From Oscillospiraceae bacterium (lineage in GTDB: Bacteria; Bacillota; Clostridia; Oscillospirales; Ruminococcaceae), in the NCBI GenBank assembly GCA_020024615.1, contig JAHHTP010000014.1, forward strand, positions 1-43,539: a stretch of 43,539 nucleotides of DNA, written 5' to 3'. The position numbers and the translations under genes are program-made. Of this stretch, positions 1-5,470 are shown one piece after another (position 1 is the first letter of the stretch; each line of letters starts with the position of its first letter). The notes beneath the pieces are model-generated. The model ran no database searches. It was given only the letters and a program-made list of their open reading frames with translations, and was not told the origin of the DNA.

Positions 1-126
1 TGGTTTGGATTCAGCCTTTTGGTTATCTTTCTTCGGCTGCTTCGGTTTGGATTCAACTTTTTCGTTTTCTTTCTTCGGCTGTTCCGGTTTGGATTCAGCC
101 TTTTGGTTTTCTTTCTTTGGCTGTTC
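1..126 (-). repeat. 42-bp in-frame tandem repeat (3 copies, open at left edge)
   Basis: Three consecutive 42-bp units occupy 1-42, 43-84 and 85-126. They differ at only a few bases. In the leftward reading frame they encode EQPKKENQKAESKP, EQPKKENEKVESKP and KQPKKDNQKAESKP. More copies may lie beyond the window. Confidence 0.9.
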
Positions 127-1329
127 TGACTTAGCCACAGCCTCTTCTGCCGTTTCTGCATCAAAAGATAAATCTTTTTCGGTATCCGGCATCGCTTTTA
201 CCTCTGCCTCGATTGCAGCAGCTGCCTCTTCTAAAAATCCATCCAGTAATCTATCCAGTTCCTCACCATTTAACGCTTCCGGCAAAACACTTTCTACGCC
301 AGCCGGCTGTTTTACAGTTTCAGCAACTGGTTTTAACTCGACATTCTTTTCCGGAATTGCAACTTGATTTTCTGGCTCAGACACCTGCATTGGCTTAGAT
401 TCCGATACAGTTCGTTCGGCCATAAACGGATTCGATTTTGATTCTTCTTTTTCTTCCTTCTTCGGTTCAATCGCCGAAAATAAATCAATTATTTCAATCG
501 GAGCTTCTTCTTCCAATTCTTCCTCGATTTTTGCTTCTACTGGCACTGCATGGATATGTGCAACTACTTTCTGCTCTTTTGGCTTTTGCACCTCATGGGC
601 ACCGAACATATCAATCACCTGTAAACCAGCCTCAGTAGCAGCAGAAATTTCATCCCAATCAGAACAAGATTTCACAGCTTTCTCTGCATAAACAGAAACT
701 TCGCCTTTTTCATGACTGCGTACTGGCTCACGGCGTTTAGGCACAATCGGCTTTTCCATCGTAGATTTTACTTCATTTCGATACTCTTTCATGGAAATAG
801 CTGTGTTTTCTTCAGACTTCTGCTCTACCGCCAGCTTTACCGTTTCCAGCTGTACTTCTTTTTGCGGCGTATCTGCCACAATATCTTCCGATCGTAAAAA
901 CAACGGAATAGAATTGATTCCTTCTGCATGTTTCTCTGTATGGTTCGGAAATAGTGAAGCAATTGACGGATACTGCGTAATTGTCTTATGGTATTTCGAT
1001 TGCGGAATTAAAAAATTTCGGCAAAATGAAACAGCCGAATAAAATCCATGGTCTTTGCTGATAACAAAAACATCCTGATCCTCAGCAGTACCCATCAGAT
1101 ACCCTAAATAAGATACCAGCTGGAAATCAAGTGCATTGCTGCCAGTACGATCCAGGCGAACCGCATAAAAATCCGCCTTGCTGTTGATTAAATTAAAGTA
1201 GGTATCCATGCTCATACTTTCAGCATTCTTGCTGAAAAAGGTAATTACCTGATCCCCTGCTTCCAGACAGTCTACACAACGCAAACCATCCGATTTTACA
1301 TTTTCAAAGTCAATTAAAAATACTCTCAT
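1..1329 (-). CDS. NYN/PIN-like domain protein with C-terminal 14-residue repeats (cut by window edge)
   Basis: The reading frame runs from the ATG at 1329 to the window edge without a stop, giving 443 visible residues; the C-terminus lies outside. The first ~110 residues look like a NYN/PIN-type nuclease fold: LIDFEN near the N-terminus, SNALDFQLVSYLG in the middle, and VFVISKDHGF. The acidic residues in these three blocks match the usual metal-binding positions of the family. After ~residue 130 the protein becomes acidic, low in complexity and probably disordered. At the visible end it holds three tandem copies of a 14-residue unit of the type EQPKKENQKAESKP. No signal peptide or membrane segment is seen. 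I infer a cytoplasmic RNA-processing or RNA-binding protein with a long charged tail. It has its own promoter (1420-1448) and an ~85-nt leader. The exact function is unknown. Confidence 0.75.
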   Translation of the reverse strand, partial: MRVFLIDFENVKSDGLRCVDCLEAGDQVITFFSKNAESMSMDTYFNLINSKADFYAVRLDRTGSNALDFQLVSYLGYLMGTAEDQDVFVISKDHGFYSAVSFCRNFLIPQSKYHKTITQYPSIASLFPNHTEKHAEGINSIPLFLRSEDIVADTPQKEVQLETVKLAVEQKSEENTAISMKEYRNEVKSTMEKPIVPKRREPVRSHEKGEVSVYAEKAVKSCSDWDEISAATEAGLQVIDMFGAHEVQKPKEQKVVAHIHAVPVEAKIEEELEEEAPIEIIDLFSAIEPKKEEKEESKSNPFMAERTVSESKPMQVSEPENQVAIPEKNVELKPVAETVKQPAGVESVLPEALNGEELDRLLDGFLEEAAAAIEAEVKAMPDTEKDLSFDAETAEEAVAKSEQPKKENQKAESKPEQPKKENEKVESKPKQPKKDNQKAESKP

Positions 1330-1419
1330 ATATGTTCCTCATCTGTTGTTGATATTCTTTACTTATATACTAACACATTCACATGCGTTTAAACAAAAAT
1401 TGATGAAACTCCATTTCAT

Positions 1420-1448
1420 ATTGTACAGCAAATCCCTATTGTTGTCAA
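1420..1448 (-). promoter_or_regulatory. sigma-A promoter for the NYN/PIN-like gene
   Basis: On the minus strand, -35 TTGACA (1448-1443), a 17-bp spacer and -10 TACAAT (1425-1420). Transcription should start near 1413, giving an ~85-nt leader before the ATG at 1329. Confidence 0.7.
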
Positions 1449-1592
1449 TGCTATCTTCTGGAAGAAAAGCATAGCCGCTTCATACAAATATAATCTGCAC
1501 ATGTCCGTTTTTCTTTGTGTAGATAAATTTACATATAAAAGGAAGTATGTTTAAAACCCGTAAAAAGGGACATCATATATACAACAAATAAC

Positions 1593-1619
1593 AAAACCGC
1601 ACAGGCACCCCCCATGCGG
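1593..1619 (-). terminator. intrinsic terminator of the sugar kinase gene
   Basis: Read leftward, CCGCA and TGCGG close a hairpin (1619-1597) followed by TTTTGTTATTT. It lies just downstream of the kinase stop codon. Confidence 0.6.
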
Positions 1620-1636
1620 CTAGTATACACATTCTT

Positions 1637-2614
1637 CTATTTATCCGGCAGAATATAACGATCAACTGCAAAATTCTGCATTAAAATCTCGCGCACCTGT
1701 TCATCTGACATTCCTGTGCATTTGCCATAGTAAAACACGCTACCAACAATCGGTTCAAATACTGGTTCATACACCTTTTTTTCCGAATATAATTTTTTGA
1801 TTTCTTCTCGAAAATGACTGAATAACAGATAATTTTTCCAACTTCCGCCAGTTACCATAAGCGGATAATCAAAACTTTCCGGTCTGCGCAGATACATTGT
1901 TTTCACCTGTTGTGCTAGTAAATGTGCAGCACGACATAAAATATCAATCGCCACCTGATCACCATGTCTTGCGGCACTATCGACCATACGGCTCATCGCA
2001 GCTACGCTGCGTACTGGCGACGAAGATTCGTATACCGAAAAAATCGACTTGGAAAAATCATTCGGATATAAACGCTCCATCAGCATTTGGGTGATAACCG
2101 TTTTTTCACCACGCAATTCATAGTCATGAATTGCAGCAATCATCGCCTCCCTGCCAATCCAATAGCCGCTGCCTTCATCCGCAACTATTGCACCCCATCC
2201 GCCAATGGTTCCGGGAGCTGTTTGATTATTTTCCACACAATAAATATCCGAACCAGTACCCGACAAAGCTATCACAGCATTACCGCTAATACAGTTGGAA
2301 TACATTCCCATTTCACCTTCACTTAATACCTTCACATTTTCATAAGTAATCGAGAGCTCTGCAAGTGGTGAAAGCAAGATGTCAATCGAACAAAGCGTGC
2401 AGGCATATACGCCACTTAAATGCTTGATCTGCGGATTTCTTTCAAACATGCGTTCGAATGTCTTGTGCATACTGTTAATGATTTCCGGAATTGGATTCAC
2501 ATTTGGATTGGATGATGCCGCTACATCAAAATCAATCCTGTTTAACGCATCATCAAACAGTAGTAAATGAACCTTACTTCCTCCGGCATCCATCGCCAAA
2601 TAATATTTTTTCAT
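1637..2614 (-). CDS. BadF/BadG/BcrA/BcrD-family ATPase, N-acetylglucosamine-kinase-like
   Basis: This 325-residue protein belongs to the ASKHA-fold BadF/BadG family, which in bacteria of this type is usually an ATP-dependent amino-sugar kinase (GlcNAc kinase-like). The phosphate-1 motif DAGGSK is at residues 9-14, the phosphate-2 motif ALSGTGSD is near 115, and GGWGAIVADEGSGYWIG (about 137-153) is the typical signature. The length fits single-domain kinases and argues against the much larger dehydratase activators. The ATG is preceded by AGGGGGAAATCAAT. It has no close operon partner: the small cysteine protein upstream is 83 bp away, and a dyad (2634-2652) lies between them. The substrate cannot be told from the sequence; GlcNAc or another amino sugar from cell-wall or host glycans is the likely guess. 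Confidence 0.8.
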   Translation of the reverse strand: MKKYYLAMDAGGSKVHLLLFDDALNRIDFDVAASSNPNVNPIPEIINSMHKTFERMFERNPQIKHLSGVYACTLCSIDILLSPLAELSITYENVKVLSEGEMGMYSNCISGNAVIALSGTGSDIYCVENNQTAPGTIGGWGAIVADEGSGYWIGREAMIAAIHDYELRGEKTVITQMLMERLYPNDFSKSIFSVYESSSPVRSVAAMSRMVDSAARHGDQVAIDILCRAAHLLAQQVKTMYLRRPESFDYPLMVTGGSWKNYLLFSHFREEIKKLYSEKKVYEPVFEPIVGSVFYYGKCTGMSDEQVREILMQNFAVDRYILPDK

Positions 2615-2633
2615 ATTGATTTCCCCCTATAAA

Positions 2634-2652
2634 ACAGGTTATCATAACCTGT
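2634..2652 (-). promoter_or_regulatory. perfect 8-bp inverted repeat in the leader of the sugar kinase
   Basis: ACAGGTTA (2634-2641), TCA, TAACCTGT (2645-2652). Read leftward it is followed by TTTTA, so it may be a weak terminator of the upstream small gene. It lies 20-38 bp before the kinase ATG, where it could also act as an operator or a leader hairpin. Confidence 0.5.
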
Positions 2653-2697
2653 GTGCTGACTTTATATCAAAATAAGCCAAGCTATATATTCTTTCTT

Positions 2698-2877
2698 TTA
2701 ATTTTGATGCTTTACAATCGCATAGTCATCATTGGAACGATAATACGGACATTGTCTTGTCTGTCCCGTCATGAAACGCATTGCCTCATCTTCATCTAAT
2801 TGCATTTCACATACATAATATCCACCTTCATCGTCATAAACATAGTTATTGCAGGTTTCACAAGGTGTTTTGGTCAT
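2698..2877 (-). CDS. small four-cysteine protein, DUF6472-like
   Basis: A 59-residue protein that I read directly from the minus strand. It begins MTKTPCETCNNYVYDDE and contains C6, C9, C23 and C43, with CxxC first and CPYY late. It is rich in Asp, Glu and Tyr. The pattern suggests a small zinc- or metal-binding fold. It resembles the short Clostridia family annotated as DUF6472, recalled from memory and not searched. Translation signals are strong: GGAGG lies 7 nt before the ATG, and an extended -10 promoter lies at 2910-2938. It is divergent from the DtxR/MntR regulator across a ~200-bp intergenic region. The function is unknown. Confidence 0.75.
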   Translation of the reverse strand: MTKTPCETCNNYVYDDEGGYYVCEMQLDEDEAMRFMTGQTRQCPYYRSNDDYAIVKHQN

Positions 2878-2909
2878 ATAATTCCTCCCATCTTCCTGTA
2901 ATCGCCTTC

Positions 2910-2938
2910 ATTATAGCATATCAATTTTGAAAATACAA
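2910..2938 (-). promoter_or_regulatory. promoter for the small cysteine protein
   Basis: On the minus strand, -35 TTGTAT (2938-2933), a 17-bp spacer and an extended -10 TGCTATAAT (-10 at 2915-2910). Confidence 0.6.
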
Positions 2939-3000
2939 GCGTATTTCTTCGAATTGAAGAATAAATAAAGTTTAATTTTTGCGTAACATAAAAGCGAATC

Positions 3001-3029
3001 TTGCTTTTTATCTGAAAGTATGCTACAAT
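3001..3029 (+). promoter_or_regulatory. promoter for the DtxR/MntR-family regulator
   Basis: -35 TTGCTT (3001-3006), a 17-bp spacer and an extended -10 TGCTACAAT (-10 at 3024-3029). It gives a leader of about 50 nt. Confidence 0.6.
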
Positions 3030-3086
3030 AGAGACGCTATCTCATAGCTCATTTCGATAATTCCAGAAAGAAAGGGGTGAATGACA

Positions 3087-3470
3087 ATGCCTCGAATCCA
3101 CGAATCCGCAGAAAATTACTTGGAAACGATTTACCGTCTTCAAAAACAACTTCCGCAGGTGCGTTCCATTGACATTGCAAACGAGTTAGACTACTCAAAA
3201 CCAAGTGTCAGTATTGCCATGAAAAATCTGCGCAAAAACGGCTGTATCCAAATGGATAACGGCGGTATCATTACCCTGACTGAAACCGGCAGAAAAATTG
3301 CTGAAAATATCTACGAACGCCATGATATCTTTATGCGTCTGCTCATCGAATTGGGAGTTAGTGAAAAAAACGCCGCTGAAGATGCCTGCCGTATCGAACA
3401 TGTTGTTTCCAATGAAAGTTTTGAAGCCATCAAAAAACATCTGCTTTGTCATTTATGCAAATCAAAATAA
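3087..3470 (+). CDS. DtxR/MntR-family metal-dependent transcriptional regulator
   Basis: A cytoplasmic metal-sensing repressor of 127 residues. An N-terminal winged helix-turn-helix (about 5-65, RSIDIANELDYSKPSVSIAMKNL) is followed by the helical metal-binding and dimerisation domain (about 70-125). No C-terminal SH3/FeoA domain is present, so it has the short MntR-like form. The metal-site residues are mixed. ENYLETI has Asn where MntR has Asp and DtxR has Met. ERHD supplies the shared His. DACRIEH has Cys, as in DtxR, where MntR has Glu. Mn versus Fe therefore cannot be decided. An upstream in-frame ATG at 3081 exists, but the GGGG ribosome site is better spaced from the ATG at 3087. A terminator follows, so it is a single-gene unit. 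No metal transporter is adjacent. Confidence 0.85.
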   Translation: MPRIHESAENYLETIYRLQKQLPQVRSIDIANELDYSKPSVSIAMKNLRKNGCIQMDNGGIITLTETGRKIAENIYERHDIFMRLLIELGVSEKNAAEDACRIEHVVSNESFEAIKKHLLCHLCKSK

Positions 3471-3479
3471 ACTCAAAGT

Positions 3480-3515
3480 AAGAGTGACTGCTTCAACTGG
3501 TCGCTCTTTTTTGTT
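3480..3515 (+). terminator. intrinsic terminator after the DtxR/MntR-family gene
   Basis: An 8-bp stem AGAGTGAC/GTCGCTCT with one G-U pair, followed by a run of T. Confidence 0.8.
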
Positions 3516-3606
3516 TTTTCATACCCTTTTACAGCTTTTTCATAATATGTTTTCCCTGTCATAAATCGTTCACTTTTCTTTGCTTTTTCTTTCAGAAGAT
3601 TACCAT

Positions 3607-3634
3607 AGCAAAAACACATTCCTGCGGTATAATA
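3607..3634 (+). promoter_or_regulatory. possible promoter for htrA
   Basis: A clean -10 TATAAT lies at 3629-3634. The best -35 at usable spacing is poor (TAGCAA, 3607-3612, 16 bp), so this may need an activator or another sigma factor. Confidence 0.35.
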
Positions 3635-3697
3635 ATAGCACAAAAAGAAAATAATCCAAATAACCAATGGAGTTTTATAAAGCAGGAGGTAATACTG

Positions 3698-4981
3698 ATG
3701 TCAGAATATAATTTTAATCAAAATGAGCAAAATAATGAACAACAGACCTGGAAAGCAGAAGATAACGGCTGTACTTACCGTTACAGCTATCATACACCTT
3801 CCCAACCGCCTAAAAAGAAAAAACCTACCGGAAAATGGGGAACAGCTGCAATCATAGCGGTACTGTGCATTGTTCTTTCAGGTGGTGCAGGTTTTGGCGG
3901 TGCCGTAGCAGCCAATTATCTGATGAAAAACAATACAAAATCTACCGTCACTTATGAAAACAATGAAGCTTCCCAGAAAGAGTCGAATAAAGATTCTTCA
4001 AACTATATCCAGAACAATACTACACCAGCTTCCGGCGGTTATCGAACAACTGATGTCACCGATGTTGTTAAGAAAAGTGCTGACACCGTGGTTGAGATTG
4101 TAACCGAAAGCGTATCCCGTCACGATATCTTCGGACAGTACACCACTTCTGGTGCAGGCTCCGGCGTTCTTGTCTCAGATGACGGCTACATTGTAACCAA
4201 TCATCATGTTATTGATGGTGCCACCAATATCATTGTCACGCTGCGCAACGGTACCAAATATGATGCCAAACTGATTGCAAGTGATGCGCAGTCCGACCTT
4301 GCAGTTGTTAAAATTAAAGCGGAAAATCTTCCAGTTGCACAGTTTGCAGATTCTGATAAACTCGAAGTTGGTCAGGCAGCCATTGCAATCGGCAATCCGC
4401 TTGGTAGTCTTGGCGGTAGTGTCAGCCTGGGTATTTTATCCGCACTCGACCGTGAAATTACCGTTGGCGAATATACCATGACCCTGCTGCAAACCGATAC
4501 AGCCATCAATCCGGGTAACTCAGGTGGCGGCTTATTTGATAAAAACGGTGCACTCATCGGCATTGTCAATGCAAAAAGCGGAGGCGAGAATATCGACGGA
4601 CTGGGGTTTGCCATTCCTGCTAACCTGGTAAAATCCAATGTTGAACAGCTTATCAAACAGGGCTATGTTTCGGGCAGAATCAGCACTGGTTTAAGCATGA
4701 TCGATATTGAAGACCGCTATACAGCATTTTACTATGGCGTTTCCCGCACTGGTGTATATATCCAAAGTATCACTGGTGCCAATGCACAGAAAGCTGGCTT
4801 GCAGCCGGGTGACTGCATTGTAGCAGTCGGTGAAACATCTGTATCCACCGTCAGTGAATTTAATACCGCAATCAAACAATATAAAGTCGGTGATTCGGTT
4901 GATTTAACCGTGATCCGCGGCAATAAACAAGGTACTTTAACACTTGTACTTGATGAATATACTGGTGAGGTAAAATCTTAA
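3698..4981 (+). CDS. htrA: HtrA-family membrane-anchored serine protease
   Basis: A 427-residue trypsin-like protease (S1C family) that degrades or refolds damaged exported proteins outside the membrane. Residues 1-46 are a hydrophilic cytoplasmic tail ending in a lysine cluster. About 47-76 form one transmembrane anchor. A Ser/Asn-rich linker follows, then the protease domain (about 118-315). The catalytic triad is visible: His170 in VTNHHVID, Asp200 in AQSDLAVVK, Ser275 in NPGNSGGGLF. A single PDZ domain fills about 325-420. AGGAGG precedes the ATG by 8 nt. It is a monocistronic unit with its own terminator (4999-5023). The small membrane gene that follows could be reached by read-through. 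Regulation of such genes in Bacillus is by cell-envelope stress systems; nothing here shows which one. Confidence 0.93.
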   Translation: MSEYNFNQNEQNNEQQTWKAEDNGCTYRYSYHTPSQPPKKKKPTGKWGTAAIIAVLCIVLSGGAGFGGAVAANYLMKNNTKSTVTYENNEASQKESNKDSSNYIQNNTTPASGGYRTTDVTDVVKKSADTVVEIVTESVSRHDIFGQYTTSGAGSGVLVSDDGYIVTNHHVIDGATNIIVTLRNGTKYDAKLIASDAQSDLAVVKIKAENLPVAQFADSDKLEVGQAAIAIGNPLGSLGGSVSLGILSALDREITVGEYTMTLLQTDTAINPGNSGGGLFDKNGALIGIVNAKSGGENIDGLGFAIPANLVKSNVEQLIKQGYVSGRISTGLSMIDIEDRYTAFYYGVSRTGVYIQSITGANAQKAGLQPGDCIVAVGETSVSTVSEFNTAIKQYKVGDSVDLTVIRGNKQGTLTLVLDEYTGEVKS

Positions 4982-4998
4982 CAACTAAAGCAAAGTAA

Positions 4999-5023
4999 AG
5001 CCATCCCTGCCCGATGGCTTTTT
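4999..5023 (+). terminator. intrinsic terminator after htrA
   Basis: A perfect 7-bp stem AGCCATC/GATGGCT with a 7-nt loop, followed by TTTT. Confidence 0.8.
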
Positions 5024-5037
5024 GCTGGATTTAAAAC

Positions 5038-5415
5038 ATGAATAAAAAGAAATTAAAACAACGGCTTAAAAAAATCATACAATTTATCACCAATCCGCGT
5101 CTATTGCTGTGTTTCGGCATCGCATGGATGATTACAAACGGCTGGTCTTATATCCTGTTCGGATTAGGAACCTATTTCGGCATCAACTGGATGATTACTG
5201 TAGCGAGTAGTTATCTTGCTTTTCTCTGGCTGCCCATATCCCCGGAGAAACTGATAACCATTCCAATTGCTATTCTTCTACTGCGCCTATTGTTCCCCAA
5301 AGACCAAAAGACGCTTGCAATTCTGCATGAGATGCATTTAAAAACCAAAGCCGCCTTTAAACGGACATGGCAGAAACACAAAGACAAAATAGCACATAAA
5401 AAAGAGCACAAATAA
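5038..5415 (+). CDS. small membrane protein of unknown function
   Basis: A 125-residue protein with a very basic N-terminus (MNKKKLKQRLKKI), two or three membrane segments (about 22-42, 48-66 and 73-86) and a Lys/His-rich C-terminal tail. I do not recognise a named domain, although small membrane proteins of this kind are common in Clostridia. It starts only 15 bp after the htrA terminator, with no room for a full promoter between. It is therefore probably transcribed by read-through from htrA or from a promoter inside htrA. The ribosome site is weak (GCTGGATTTAAAACATG). Codon use resembles the neighbours. A role in the membrane beside HtrA is conceivable but unsupported. Confidence 0.7.
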   Translation: MNKKKLKQRLKKIIQFITNPRLLLCFGIAWMITNGWSYILFGLGTYFGINWMITVASSYLAFLWLPISPEKLITIPIAILLLRLLFPKDQKTLAILHEMHLKTKAAFKRTWQKHKDKIAHKKEHK

Positions 5416-5418
5416 CAA

Positions 5419-5456
5419 AAGCTGTCACCTCAATCGAAGTGACAGCTTCATTTTTT
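5419..5456. terminator. bidirectional terminator between the small membrane gene and the GH116 gene
   Basis: A perfect 10-bp stem AAGCTGTCAC/GTGACAGCTT (5419-5448), with CATTTTTT to the right and TTTTGTTATTT on the opposite strand. It serves both convergent units. Confidence 0.85.
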
Positions 5457-5470
5457 GCTTTTTTAGTTGT

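Larger units (their letters stand above)
1330..1636. other. intergenic region, 307 bp
   Basis: It holds the leftward promoter of the NYN/PIN-like gene (1420-1448) and the terminator of the sugar kinase (1593-1619). The rest (about 1450-1590) is AT-rich, with no gene I can support. A 14-codon rightward ORF with a fair ribosome site (1547-1591) was considered and rejected. Confidence 0.6.

Noticed and set aside
1..126. CRISPR array
   Set aside because: The repeats are directly adjacent 42-bp coding units without spacers.
5..1042. Several rightward frames across the first kilobase
   Set aside because: They lie opposite a continuous, well-organised leftward frame with a NYN/PIN domain and reflect its repetitive, low-complexity tail.
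1547..1591. Rightward 14-codon ORF (MFKTRKKGHHIYNK) with an AAGGA-like site
   Set aside because: Too short, no promoter in the right place, and no downstream gene on that strand for it to act as a leader peptide.
3473..3667. Leftward 64-residue frame with a hydrophobic start, between the DtxR/MntR-family gene and htrA
   Set aside because: It runs through the terminator of the regulator and the htrA promoter, has no ribosome binding site and matches no family.
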